Assembly (NCBI GenBank): GCA_052326585.1 | Contig: JBKQLU010000054.1 | Span: 107,029 to 171,028 of the forward strand | Origin: JAPLJC01 sp052326585 | GTDB lineage: Bacteria > Desulfobacterota > Desulfobaccia > Desulfobaccales > 0-14-0-80-60-11 | Reading direction: 5' to 3' | Length of the DNA: 64,000 bases | Made by a program: the position numbers and the translations under genes | Shown: piece by piece, positions 51,605 through 59,616 of the stretch | Position numbering within the stretch: position 1 is the stretch's first letter | How the letters are laid out: each line of letters opens with the position of its first letter | The notes under the pieces: model-generated | Seen by the model: the letters and a program-made list of their open reading frames with translations, nothing else | What the model was told of the DNA's origin: nothing | The model's database searches: none

Positions 51605-53452
51605 TTAATGATGGGTCTCTCCCTTGCAGACCCCCAGGGGGCATTTGCCGTCCAGGTGGGCCTGGTACTCGTCAGCGAAGCGTTCGATGGTGGTCTTGAC
51701 GAAGAAGTACGGGCTCATACCCAGGGCGCAGTTGGAGGAATCGACCATCATCTGGCTCAGGCTGAGCATCCGGTCCAGGTCGGCCCGGGCGCCCCGGCCG
51801 GCCGCCACCTTGGAGATCAGTTCATAAAGCACCCGGGTGCCGCGCCGGCAGGGCAGGCAGAAGCCGCAAGACTCGTGTTGAAAGAAGTAAAGGATCGACC
51901 GCACCACGTCCACGACGCAGGTGGTGTCGTCCATGACCAGCATGGTGCCGGAGCCCAGGGCCCCTTCGGCCTGGGCCATGGCCTTGTATTCCATGGGGGT
52001 GTCCAGCTGCTCGTCCAGGAAGAAGCCGAAGGATGAGCCGCCGGTCTGGCAAGCCTTGTAATTGTGACCCTGACGCACCCCGCCGCCGTACCGGTCGATC
52101 AATTGGCGCACCGTCATCCCCAGGTTGGCCTCCACGATGCCGGGTTTATTGACGTGGCCCACCACCTGAAAGATCTTGGTCCCCCTGGCGTCCTCGGTGC
52201 CTTTGGACTTGTACCATTCGGAGCCGTGCATGACGATGGCCGGCACGCTGGCCAGGGACTCGACGTTGTTGACGATGGTCGGTTTGTTCCAGACGCCGAC
52301 GACGCCCGGGAAGGGCGGCTTGACCCGGGGATTGCCCCTTTTGCCTTCAATGGATTCGATGAGCGCGGTCTCTTCGCCGCACACGTAGGAGCCGCCGCCG
52401 GTCTGCACCTGGATGTGGAAGGAGAAGCCGCTGCCCAGGATGTTGTCGCCCAGGAGATTCCCGGCAGTGGCGTCGGCGATGGCCTTATTGAGGCGGTACA
52501 TGCTGAGGTAATATTCGCCGCGCACGTAGATGTAACCGCCGCTGGCCCCCACCGCATAGCCGGCTATGGCCATGCCCTCCAGGACCCGGTGCGGGGCGCC
52601 TTCCATGAGGTAGCGGTCCTTGATGGTCCCCGGCTCCCCTTCATCGGCGTTGCAGACGATGTACTTAGGAGAATTGGGATTGGGCCGGGTGAAGGACCAC
52701 TTGAGGCCGGTGGGGAAGCCGGCGCCGCCCCGGCCCCGCAACCCCGAGTCCTTGACGGTGTTGACCACCTCTTCCTGGCTCATGGCCAGGGCCTTTTTCA
52801 GGGCGGCGTAGCCGCCCTGGGCCTGGTAGGCGTCCAGGCTGAGAGGGTCGATCCGGTCTACGTTGGCCAGGAGCACCAGTTCATCGCCGCTGGCCGAATA
52901 ATCGCTCAGGGGGTTGGTGGTGCGGGGCAGGGTCCTGTAGTCCACCGTCTTGCCGGCCCGGTAGTCGGCAATGATCTCTTTCAGACGCTCCGGGGTGAGG
53001 CGGCCGAAGACCACTTCATTGATCTGCATGGCCGGCGAGACCTCGCAGACCCCCAGACAGGCAGTGGCTTCCAGGGTGAAGAGACCGTCGCCGGTCGTTT
53101 CCCCCACCTTAATCCCCAATTCGGCCTGGAGCCCTTCGATTAGGTCGTCCGCGCCCCAGATGTGGCAGGGCGGGGATTCGCACATGCGAACCAGGTATTT
53201 ACCCCTGGGGCTGGGCGAGAACATGGTGTAGAAGCTCATGACCCCGTAGAGGTAGGGATAGGGAATATCGAGGCCCTGGGAGACGAGTTGCAGGGCCTCC
53301 ATGGGCAGCCAGTTGCCGCACAACCCTTGCACGTCGTGCAGCGCCGGCAGCAAGCCGCCCTTGACGCCCTTGTGCCGGGCCAGGGCTTCCTGGATGGCGG
53401 ATACCTGCTCGGGGCTCAACGGGGAACTGACAGGACGTTTGATCTCCAGCAT
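51605..53452 (-). CDS. NADH-quinone oxidoreductase, fused subunits E and F
   Basis: A 615-residue fusion. NuoE occupies about residues 1-150, a thioredoxin-like [2Fe-2S] domain with Cys in CESPPC and CLGVC. NuoF occupies about 190-610: FMN/NADH site GRGGAGFPTGLKWSF, NADEGEPGTIKDR, GAGAY-like GGGSYVCGEETAL, and the N3 [4Fe-4S] ligands ESCGFCLPCRRGT and SNCALG. The ATG at 53452 (GGAAG upstream) begins MLEIKRP; an upstream TTG at 53515 is possible. It is the promoter-proximal gene of the operon and ends at the hicA insertion point. Confidence 0.93.
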   Translation of the reverse strand: MLEIKRPVSSPLSPEQVSAIQEALARHKGVKGGLLPALHDVQGLCGNWLPMEALQLVSQGLDIPYPYLYGVMSFYTMFSPSPRGKYLVRMCESPPCHIWGADDLIEGLQAELGIKVGETTGDGLFTLEATACLGVCEVSPAMQINEVVFGRLTPERLKEIIADYRAGKTVDYRTLPRTTNPLSDYSASGDELVLLANVDRIDPLSLDAYQAQGGYAALKKALAMSQEEVVNTVKDSGLRGRGGAGFPTGLKWSFTRPNPNSPKYIVCNADEGEPGTIKDRYLMEGAPHRVLEGMAIAGYAVGASGGYIYVRGEYYLSMYRLNKAIADATAGNLLGDNILGSGFSFHIQVQTGGGSYVCGEETALIESIEGKRGNPRVKPPFPGVVGVWNKPTIVNNVESLASVPAIVMHGSEWYKSKGTEDARGTKIFQVVGHVNKPGIVEANLGMTVRQLIDRYGGGVRQGHNYKACQTGGSSFGFFLDEQLDTPMEYKAMAQAEGALGSGTMLVMDDTTCVVDVVRSILYFFQHESCGFCLPCRRGTRVLYELISKVAAGRGARADLDRMLSLSQMMVDSSNCALGMSPYFFVKTTIERFADEYQAHLDGKCPLGVCKGETHH

Positions 53453-53636
53453 GATGGCTTCCGTGGGATTGAACTTGTGAAGGTTTTCTCTTGCTCCCGA
53501 CTTTTTTAAACTCAATCCGTATCCCTGTCAAGCATTTTTTAGCGCCGGTTCGGAGTTGGTGTTTTCGGGAGGGGAGAGGAGATTTGCCAGGGTGAAGGCG
53601 GTTCGAGCCAAACGGGGGACTGTCCGCCAAAATCGG

Positions 53637-53665
53637 GTCGGGGCGGGTTTTAAGCCCGCCCCGAC
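53637..53665. repeat. perfect 11-bp inverted repeat
   Basis: GTCGGGGCGGG (53637-53647), 7-nt loop, CCCGCCCCGAC (53655-53665). It is downstream of the AT-rich gene at 53707 and upstream of nuoEF. It may end transcription or belong to the GC-rich palindrome family, as no T-run follows. Confidence 0.55.
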
Positions 53666-53706
53666 AAGACCGTTCCTATCGCCCACCCTGGCGGGTTTGC
53701 CCGTAA

Positions 53707-54216
53707 CTACTTAAGACCTCGGGGAAAGTCCACCTTTTTGTCATTGCGATAATCCAAAATGTCAATCAGCGCATTGATATATAGGATAAGCATCATTATC
53801 ACCGGTACGACCCATGACACCCATGGAGTATCCTGGAGTTCCTCGCTTTTGCCGATGTAAAAGCAGGTAGAAATGAATAACGCATAGAAGATGATAACGA
53901 AAAAGGCGGAAATGACATTTATAAAGTGTTTTTCATCTGGTTTGAATTGTTCATATTCAACCCCCCAGAAGCCGGCAATCGCACCGGCGGATAGAAGTGC
54001 AAGGATTTCAAGGACCGAGTTGTAGTTTCCATTCGCAATGGCAGGGCCACTTGCTAGGCGATGAAATCCAAGAAAAGCAATGGAATTCGCAACAAGAGAT
54101 AAACTGAGGAGAACCCAGAAGCTGCAGGATGAAAGTGGAAAATCCCTTGGGAGGCAAGCGCTCCTGAGAAGGGGTGACGTCAAAGAGCCGATTAGGCCAA
54201 TTATGGCAAATTCCAT
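53707..54216 (-). CDS. uncharacterised membrane protein (AT-rich)
   Basis: A 169-residue protein with about five hydrophobic segments: IIGLIGSLTSPLL, FWVLLSLSLVANSIAFLGF, ILALLSAGAIAGFWG, INVISAFFVIIFYALFI and WVSWVVPVIMMLILYINALIDIL. The C-terminus is charged (DYRNDKKVDFPRG). No family recognised. GGGAGGCAGAAG precedes the ATG. Base composition is clearly more AT-rich than neighbours, as for the next gene, so both may be acquired together. They lie between nuoEF and uppP. Confidence 0.6.
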   Translation of the reverse strand: MEFAIIGLIGSLTSPLLRSACLPRDFPLSSCSFWVLLSLSLVANSIAFLGFHRLASGPAIANGNYNSVLEILALLSAGAIAGFWGVEYEQFKPDEKHFINVISAFFVIIFYALFISTCFYIGKSEELQDTPWVSWVVPVIMMLILYINALIDILDYRNDKKVDFPRGLK

Positions 54217-54277
54217 CTTCTGCCTCCCTTCAACTGTTCAAGGAGTTGGTCTTTTATATAAATGTTTTCCCTCTTCT

Positions 54278-54910
54278 TTATTCGCCCTTATAACCAAAAA
54301 CTTTTTCTATTCCAACTTCTGGTTTAAACCGAATTGCGCCAGTAAATTCAGCGTCAGGCTCTTTTTTCTCACTGGTAACCTTCTTCTCAGTCGGACCTAT
54401 CGGTTCATAATCTTCAGGGTTAAATAACCAAGAGGCTGTGGCAAGTGGAGTCTCATCTATTAATGTTATAGAAGTTGTGCCCATAGAGAAAGGGGGAACA
54501 TCGATAGGGGTCTCATATACTCTCTGCCACAATTTCTTTTTGCGATTAGTATCTGCTACAATAGACAGCCTTATTCTTTTTATTGTGTATTCGGTTCCAT
54601 TATATATGGCAAACACATATCCACCTTTGCCATCAAATACGCCTCTGGTGCTAATTTTTACGATTGCTTCTATAGGGATTTCTTGAGTTTCTTTCTCAAT
54701 TATCGTAGGTACCTTCTGCCATTTAACACCATTTAATATTTCTGTGTAACCGGTAAACCTATTCCCCCTGATTAAAACAGTGGTTTCGCCAATTGCTGTT
54801 TTGTCATAACGATAAAGCGTCGGCCAAAATAGCATTCCGAATATAAGTAATGTTATGCAGATTATTCCACATATAATAATGGTGTTCCTATCTCGCATAT
54901 CTGCCTCCAT
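54278..54910 (-). CDS. uncharacterised membrane-anchored protein (AT-rich)
   Basis: A 210-residue protein. One N-terminal membrane helix (IIICGIICITLLIFGMLFW) is followed by an extracytoplasmic beta-rich domain of about 130 residues (KGGYVFAIYNGTEYTIKRIRLSIVAD, PPFSMGTTSITLI). A polar C-terminal tail is rich in Lys and Glu (EKKVTSEKKEPDAEF). Two starts, ATG 54910 and ATG 54898, both have good ribosome sites. I do not recognise it. The strand pattern could be an FxLYD-like or DUF-type adhesion fold, which is a guess. Same direction as the membrane protein 61 bases downstream. Confidence 0.6.
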   Translation of the reverse strand: MEADMRDRNTIIICGIICITLLIFGMLFWPTLYRYDKTAIGETTVLIRGNRFTGYTEILNGVKWQKVPTIIEKETQEIPIEAIVKISTRGVFDGKGGYVFAIYNGTEYTIKRIRLSIVADTNRKKKLWQRVYETPIDVPPFSMGTTSITLIDETPLATASWLFNPEDYEPIGPTEKKVTSEKKEPDAEFTGAIRFKPEVGIEKVFGYKGE

Positions 54911-54942
54911 ATTTCTCCTAAATCTTGATAAACCAATCGCTT

Positions 54943-55800
54943 CTAAAAACCGATCTTATGGAGGTACAAGACGGCGGCAGAGGCCACCAGGCAGTAAATC
55001 CCGAAGTAGTGCCAGCGGCCCTGTTCCAGCCAGCGGGACAGCCATCTGAGGGCCAGCAGCCCGGCCAGACAACTGAGGACCATGCCCAGGAGACTGGGCA
55101 GAAAGAGGGCCAGGACGCCGGTATGCGTCAAGGGCGCGGTCTGGGCCTTCAACAGTCTCCAGACCTCCCGGCCTATGACCGGCGGGGTCAGAACTACGGC
55201 CAAGGCGAAGCTGAACTCTTCGGCCCTTCTCCTGGCAATCCCCAGGAGCAGCCCTACGGAAATGGTGGCGCCGGAACGGGAAAAGCCCCGAAAGGGCAGG
55301 CAGACGCCCTGAATGACCCCGATCAGGGAGGAGCCTTGCAGTCCGGGTTGTCGGGGATGGTCCCGGCGCCCGGCATGGATGCCGGCATAGATGATCAAAA
55401 GACCCACCGCCGCCAGCGAGATGCCAATCAGGTAGAGGTTCCCGAAAAGGAGCTCGATCTCGGCGTGGGGGGTGCCCTTGAGGGCGAATTTCTCAATCAG
55501 AAACTTGAGGAAGAGGCCGACGACGCCGGTCAATACGGTGGCCACGGCCACCCGCCCGGCAAAATTCCAAAATACCGGACCCGAAGAGAAATAGTTTTCC
55601 TTCCAGGCCCCCCAGAAATAGAGAATTACCGCCACCATCGTGCCGGTGTGCAACATCACCAGCAGCAGGGTCATTTCCGGGGTGGTGGGATTGAGCCGCA
55701 TCAGTTTTTCGGCCACGATGACGTGGGCTGAACTGGAAACCGGCAGCAGTTCGGCGGCTCCCTGCACCAGGGCCAGCACCATAATTTTTAGTAGTGACAA
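54943..55800 (-). CDS. uppP: undecaprenyl-diphosphatase (BacA family)
   Basis: A 285-residue integral membrane phosphatase that recycles undecaprenyl pyrophosphate in cell-wall synthesis and gives bacitracin tolerance. Motif 1 is LVQGAAELLPVSSSAHVIV (usually QGxTEFLPxSSxGH, so Thr is Ala and Phe is Leu here), and motif 2 is GVIQGVCLPFRGFSRSGATISVGLLLG. Eight hydrophobic segments. The second Glu and catalytic region are kept. ATG with a GGGGAGC site. Confidence 0.92.
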   Translation of the reverse strand: MSLLKIMVLALVQGAAELLPVSSSAHVIVAEKLMRLNPTTPEMTLLLVMLHTGTMVAVILYFWGAWKENYFSSGPVFWNFAGRVAVATVLTGVVGLFLKFLIEKFALKGTPHAEIELLFGNLYLIGISLAAVGLLIIYAGIHAGRRDHPRQPGLQGSSLIGVIQGVCLPFRGFSRSGATISVGLLLGIARRRAEEFSFALAVVLTPPVIGREVWRLLKAQTAPLTHTGVLALFLPSLLGMVLSCLAGLLALRWLSRWLEQGRWHYFGIYCLVASAAVLYLHKIGF

Positions 55801-55856
55801 GAAAGCTCCCCTCTCAGGGGCCCCGGTCGTCGCCAGGACCGCTCGGCTCTATTTTA

Positions 55857-55884
55857 ACCGAAAACCGGAAACGGAAAACCGAAA
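55857..55884. repeat. heptanucleotide repeat tract, 4 units
   Basis: ACCGAAA ACCGGAA ACGGAAA ACCGAAA, upstream of uppP. Confidence 0.75.
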
Positions 55885-56208
55885 ACTTCTAAGCCTTTGC
55901 AAAAGCCATATTCACTGGCGAAATCAACACAAACGACTTCCCCTCCCCCTTGAGGGGGAAGGGTTAGGGTGGGGGTGGTGAATCGGCAGGTAATATCCAA
56001 ATCGTTACCAACTACTGATGCGCCCTCCCCCCGTGGGGAGGGGGGAAAGACGGCTTAAGTGGTTTAACCGGACTTTTAAAACACCTTTCCCTATTGAGAA
56101 AACCCATCGGGGCGATCCCATCACATGTTGGAGGTCTGCGCTAATGTAAGGGCGGCGTCTCAGTGGCACAGGCCTCTGGCCTGTGGGTTTGGCCTGGGCG
56201 GGGAAACC

Positions 56209-56245
56209 CCGCCCCTACGGAAATGGTGGGCAGTGCCACCCTACA
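56209..56245. repeat. dispersed palindromic element, copy 1
   Basis: CCGCCCCTACGGAAATGG followed by TGGGCAGTGCCACCCTACA nearly equals 63921-63958 (one base differs and one is missing). Confidence 0.8.
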
Positions 56246-56281
56246 ATACCTGTCGCCCCCATTGAGCGGTGGCGGCGGCGC

Positions 56282-57022
56282 TTACGGTTGGCGGCGCCGG
56301 TCTTTACGCAGGGCCCGGGCGCCCGCCTTCCAGGTGGGCTCCCCTTTTTCCCCTCGTTTGCCCGGGGGCCGGGCCGCCTGGTTCAGGGCCGGGGGAAATT
56401 CGACCCGGAAGCTTCCCGGCGTGGGCGGTGCCGGCGCGGCCTGGGGAAGCGGCGGCTTCTTCTCCGGCGCCGGGGGCGTGGGGAGTTGCAAAAATTCCCG
56501 GGGCAGGGTGGTGGCCAGAAAGAGCTCCTCCCCGTATTCGGCAAAGGAGACCCCGGCCTGGGCCGCGGCCTGGGCCTGAATGGTGACCAGAACCGGCGCG
56601 GCGGCGCGGCGCTTCCCCAGTTTCAGGGCGGTATCCGGGGCCCGGGCCAGCAGGAGTTCCCGGCCGGAGGCCGCTTTGAGGCCCTCCTGCCAGACGATCT
56701 CGTGCACCTTGGGAGGAATGGCCAGGTAAAGCAGGGGTGGGGGGGGCAGCCCCGGGCGGCGCCGGGGCCGCGGCCCGGGTTGAAGACAGCGGATACGCTC
56801 CCCCTCCAGCGCAAAGGCGGGGGGCTGCATCAGGGAGATCACCTCGTCCAGGTGGTGGCGCCGCACGAACCCCCACCCCGGTTCACGGCTCAGGGTCTGC
56901 TGGAGTTCCTTGAAGGGGATGGAGCCATCCTCGGCGAGCACCAGGCCGAACTCGTCGGGGTGGTGGCCCAGCATATAGGCCAGCATCCGCGCCAGGGACT
57001 CCAGTTGCCGGGGGAGCTTCAT
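56282..57022 (-). CDS. KptA/Tpt1-fold protein lacking catalytic residues
   Basis: A 246-residue protein that aligns with RNA 2'-phosphotransferase over about residues 1-185: LARMLAYMLGHHPDEFGLVL against the canonical L-RH-P-x-x-x-G, ERIRCLQPG, LLYLAIPP against LYHGT, PVLVTIQAQAAAQAGVSFAEY and LFLATTLPREFLQL. KptA removes a 2'-phosphate from RNA as ADP-ribose-2'-phosphate using two Arg-containing motifs. Here the first Arg is Gly (LGHHP), the KRF Arg is replaced by Pro-Pro-Ala-Phe, YHGT is YLAI, and the VHLS region is LLLA. The fold seems kept and the NAD site lost. The C-terminal 60 residues are Pro-rich and basic. Confidence 0.75.
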   Translation of the reverse strand: MKLPRQLESLARMLAYMLGHHPDEFGLVLAEDGSIPFKELQQTLSREPGWGFVRRHHLDEVISLMQPPAFALEGERIRCLQPGPRPRRRPGLPPPPLLYLAIPPKVHEIVWQEGLKAASGRELLLARAPDTALKLGKRRAAAPVLVTIQAQAAAQAGVSFAEYGEELFLATTLPREFLQLPTPPAPEKKPPLPQAAPAPPTPGSFRVEFPPALNQAARPPGKRGEKGEPTWKAGARALRKDRRRQP

Positions 57023-57030
57023 AAAAGTCC

Positions 57031-57058
57031 GTTCTTCGTTTCCGGTTTTCGGTTATAA
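57031..57058. repeat. heptanucleotide repeat tract, 4 units
   Basis: GTTCTTC GTTTCCG GTTTTCG GTTATAA, directly upstream of the KptA-like gene start (its reverse strand is the GAAAAC type). Confidence 0.65.
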
Positions 57059-57153
57059 GTCAGCCTAGCAGGTCACCATGAACCCCTGACCAGAATTGCA
57101 GGATACCGCAAAGATAAAACTTAAAACAGGAAAAAAAGAAGCCCCCGTGCCAG

Positions 57154-57182
57154 TTGACAATGATAGTTTATTACACTAAATT
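57154..57182 (+). promoter_or_regulatory. sigma70-type promoter
   Basis: TTGACA (57154-57159), 17 bp, TAAATT (57177-57182), giving a leader of about 15 nt for the gene at 57204. Confidence 0.55.
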
Positions 57183-57203
57183 AATTAGTTAAGGGATTAA
57201 GGC

Positions 57204-57704
57204 ATGGGACGGGGCCATTTTCATCCGCAGCATAAAGAGCTTCTGAAAGAGGCGGCGGTAATCGCTGAAGAGGTGACCTCCGACTTTTTCAAGCTGAGTC
57301 CGGCTCACTGGCGCCGGGCCCGCTACGACATTCTTACCCTGGAGGGTTTGAGCCGGGAGGAGATATCCCCCCATGCCCACGCCATGGTAGCCAAATACCA
57401 GGGTTGCCCCCGCAACTCCTCGCTGCAGTCGGCCGGGTTCGATTTTTACCGGGTCTGTCTCCAGGACCACAATATCCTCAAGACCCTGAAAGCGAGACCG
57501 AACCTCTCTCTCTTCCCCCTGTTGCTCTATATCATTACCCATGAACTGGTGCACGTCGTCCGTTTCAGCCAGTTTCTGGCGCTCTTTGAGGCTTGCGGCG
57601 AGGAACAGGCCCTGGAAGAGGCCCGGGTGCACCAGTTGACCCAAAAGATCCTGGCGCCCCTGAATTTTCTCGAATTAACTCCGGTAATGAGTTATTATAT
57701 CTAG
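57204..57704 (+). CDS. uncharacterised HExxH putative metalloprotease
   Basis: A 166-residue soluble protein with a zinc-peptidase signature LLYIITHELVHVVRFSQF (HELVH at about residues 113-117). A further acidic helix follows (EACGEEQALEEARVHQLTQ), where a third zinc ligand such as Glu or His could lie. The N-terminal 100 residues are helical and do not match a family I know. No signal peptide. It starts ATG 57204 shortly after the promoter at 57154 and runs into fmdB after 22 bases. Peptidase activity is inferred from the motif only. Confidence 0.7.
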   Translation: MGRGHFHPQHKELLKEAAVIAEEVTSDFFKLSPAHWRRARYDILTLEGLSREEISPHAHAMVAKYQGCPRNSSLQSAGFDFYRVCLQDHNILKTLKARPNLSLFPLLLYIITHELVHVVRFSQFLALFEACGEEQALEEARVHQLTQKILAPLNFLELTPVMSYYI

Positions 57705-57726
57705 ATCAGGTTAGGAGGTTGGCAGT

Positions 57727-58053
57727 ATGCCGATTTACGAATATCAATGCAGCGCTTGTGGGCAGGTGCTGGAAAAATGGCAAAAGTTTTCCGAGGAGCC
57801 TCTCAAATCCTGCCCGGCCTGCGGCGGTCCGCTCCATAAACTCATCAGTTCCTGCGCCTTCCATCTGAAGGGCAGTGGTTGGTACGCCACGGATTATAGC
57901 GGCAGCCGCAACGCCGCCTCGGCGGGCAATGCTTCCGAGGGAGCCAAGGAAGCGGCCGCTTCCGGCGAGCCGGCCCAGCCCAAGGAAGCGTCCAAGGAAG
58001 CCGAATCGGCCCCGAAGCCCGAAATCGCCGCTTCCGCCAAGAAAATTAAGTGA
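57727..58053 (+). CDS. FmdB-family zinc ribbon protein
   Basis: A 108-residue protein. Residues 1-42 form the FmdB/CxxC zinc ribbon (MPIYEYQCSACG, CPACGGPLHKLIS). Then comes SCAFHLKGSGWYATDY, typical of the family, and an Ala/Glu/Pro/Lys-rich disordered tail. FmdB relatives are small putative regulators of unknown target. TTAGGAGG precedes the ATG. Confidence 0.9.
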   Translation: MPIYEYQCSACGQVLEKWQKFSEEPLKSCPACGGPLHKLISSCAFHLKGSGWYATDYSGSRNAASAGNASEGAKEAAASGEPAQPKEASKEAESAPKPEIAASAKKIK

Positions 58054-58096
58054 AAGACCTGCTAAGGCTCCCCGGCGGGGAGAAAGCGAGCTAGCG

Positions 58097-58675
58097 GTGG
58101 CGGAAATTAAGAGCGCCCTGGAATTGGCCCTGGAGAAGGCCGAGCAATACGGCAAGGCCTCCCGGGAGGAACTGGCTGCGGCGCAATATCAGGAGCAGGG
58201 CCGCCAACTGGCGGTGAAGTTCCTCAAGGGGGAAGGCGATCTGGCCGCGGAACTCCAGGACCTGCCCCCCCAGGCCCAGGAAGCGGCCCGCGTCGCCATT
58301 AAGGAAGTCTTTCTGCGCAATATCGGCCTGCCCCGGAATGGCGAAGGGGACGGGCGTCTGGACCGGGCCCTGGCCGGGCTGATGCTGGTGGCGGTGCAAA
58401 AACGGGAGATGGCCCGCCTCAAGGGCGAGTTGGAACAGCTATTGCAGCAATACCTGCAGATCCGCAATAATGCGGTGCAGCAGCTCAAGGCCAGGTTCTC
58501 CCAGGGCGTCAACCAGATGCAGCGGGGCATAGAAGCGAAGACTGGCCAGAAGATGCGCCTGGAGGCGGAGCAGCTCCCCCAATTCCAGGAGGAGTGGCGG
58601 CGATTCTACGGCAGTCTCCAGGAGCAGTTCGAGCCCATGCTGGACGGATTAAAGGACCGGATGCTGCTGGCCTGA
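58097..58675 (+). CDS. uncharacterised helical protein
   Basis: A 192-residue, almost entirely helical soluble protein rich in Glu, Gln and Leu (LELALEKAEQYGKASREELAAAQ, LKGELEQLLQQYLQIRNNAVQQLKARF). Heptad patterns suggest a coiled-coil bundle. No motif is recognised. The GTG at 58097 is chosen since the frame stays open upstream into fmdB with no better site. A strong terminator follows. It is probably co-transcribed with the HExxH and fmdB genes. Confidence 0.65.
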   Translation: MAEIKSALELALEKAEQYGKASREELAAAQYQEQGRQLAVKFLKGEGDLAAELQDLPPQAQEAARVAIKEVFLRNIGLPRNGEGDGRLDRALAGLMLVAVQKREMARLKGELEQLLQQYLQIRNNAVQQLKARFSQGVNQMQRGIEAKTGQKMRLEAEQLPQFQEEWRRFYGSLQEQFEPMLDGLKDRMLLA

Positions 58676-58732
58676 AACTATTTCCGGCGGCCACCGGCCG
58701 TCATATCTCTGTGCCAGGTCAGGATTATTTTT

Positions 58733-58763
58733 AAAAGGCGGGGTCACCCCGCCCTTTTTTTAT
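58733..58763 (+). terminator. rho-independent terminator
   Basis: AAAGGCGGGG TCA CCCCGCC followed by a T-run to 58761. It ends the HExxH-fmdB-helical protein unit. Confidence 0.88.
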
Positions 58764-58793
58764 CTTCTTTCCCAAGGAGTCCTGACGCGATTT

Positions 58794-59135
58794 TCAACAG
58801 GTGAGGTGCAGGGCCGCGGCCAGGGTCCGTTTGCCCTCCAGTTCATTGAGGCTCTGGCAGGCCTCCCCGGTTGGCCTGGCCACCAGCTCGATCCCCAGCT
58901 CCCGCAAGTGAGACACCAACTCCGGGGCGACTTCCATCCGGCCATAGGCGCCGGTGCCCACCACCAGCACCTGGGGGGCGGCCGCCAGGGCTTCGGCCAC
59001 GTCGGGCAGTTGCAGCAGGTGGGCTTCCTGCCGCCACCAGTCGTGCTTGATGCGGCCCGGCCAGATGAGCAGATCGGTCCGGTAGGTCTGCCCATCGATG
59101 CTCGCGACGCCGAATTCGTAATTGTCGATGTGCAT
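58794..59135 (-). CDS. Mth938/AAMDC-domain protein
   Basis: A 113-residue single-domain protein. MHIDNYEFG and YRTDLLIWPGRIKHDWWRQEAH, followed by VLVVGTGAYGRMEV and VARPTGEACQSLNEL, are hallmarks of the Mth938-like (DUF498) family. A related domain assembles factors for mitochondrial complex I in eukaryotes, but the bacterial role is unknown. The start at 59135 has GGGAGAAACC upstream. Confidence 0.85.
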   Translation of the reverse strand: MHIDNYEFGVASIDGQTYRTDLLIWPGRIKHDWWRQEAHLLQLPDVAEALAAAPQVLVVGTGAYGRMEVAPELVSHLRELGIELVARPTGEACQSLNELEGKRTLAAALHLTC

Positions 59136-59187
59136 GGTTTCTCCCATCCGGTCGTCCAGCCCATAGGCGGTGACCTGTACCAGACCC

Positions 59188-59616
59188 CTAATTCGCCCCC
59201 CAAAAGAAGAAGACTGTGGCTAGCGCGCCCAGGGCGCAGCGCACCGTATGCAGCCTGCCCCACTTTTCAATGAGGCCGCGGCTTTCCGCACCCGCCGACT
59301 CCAAGGGCAGGGTCAGCAGCACTTTGACAATCGGCATGATAACGATGAGGGTATAAGGCCCGTTGCTGAGCAATAGTATGGCGCCCGCCAGCCAACGCCA
59401 GTCTCCGTAGAGCCACCAGGCCCAGACCCCGAAGATAGAGCCGATAACGGAAAGCGGCGCTTGCATGGCGAAACCGCGCTCATAGGCAGGCTGCCATTCC
59501 TTTAGCAGTCCGCGGTCATCCAGGCCGAGCCGGGCAGGTTGCTCGGCGACCTTGACGTAGATGGCTGCCCCGGTGAAGAGGGCTGCCACCACCAGAGCCA
59601 AGTTGCCGATAAGCAT
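59188..59616 (-). CDS. DUF1772 (anthrone-oxygenase-like) membrane protein
   Basis: A 142-residue protein with four hydrophobic segments (LALVVAALFTGAAIYV, SVIGSIFGVWAWWL, LAGAILLLSNGPYTLIVI, LGALATVFFFWG). The order, with EWQPAYERGF after the first and WGRLHTVRC near the last, matches DUF1772. Function unknown. Start ATG 59616 with AGGAGAGAGGC; a longer frame upstream is not supported. Confidence 0.78.
   Translation of the reverse strand: MLIGNLALVVAALFTGAAIYVKVAEQPARLGLDDRGLLKEWQPAYERGFAMQAPLSVIGSIFGVWAWWLYGDWRWLAGAILLLSNGPYTLIVIMPIVKVLLTLPLESAGAESRGLIEKWGRLHTVRCALGALATVFFFWGAN

Larger units (their letters stand above)
55801..56281. other. repeat-rich intergenic region
   Basis: No gene. 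It holds a heptad tract (55857-55884), C/G-run palindromes (55937-55963, 56023-56042), a GGCACAGGCC/GGCCTGTG hairpin near 56164-56186, and a copy of the element seen after uvrC (56209-56245). Confidence 0.6.

Noticed and set aside
53598..53640. tRNA-like segment with GGTTCGAGCC.
   Set aside because: No cloverleaf arms or anticodon stem can be drawn around it; no tRNA was recognised anywhere in the window.
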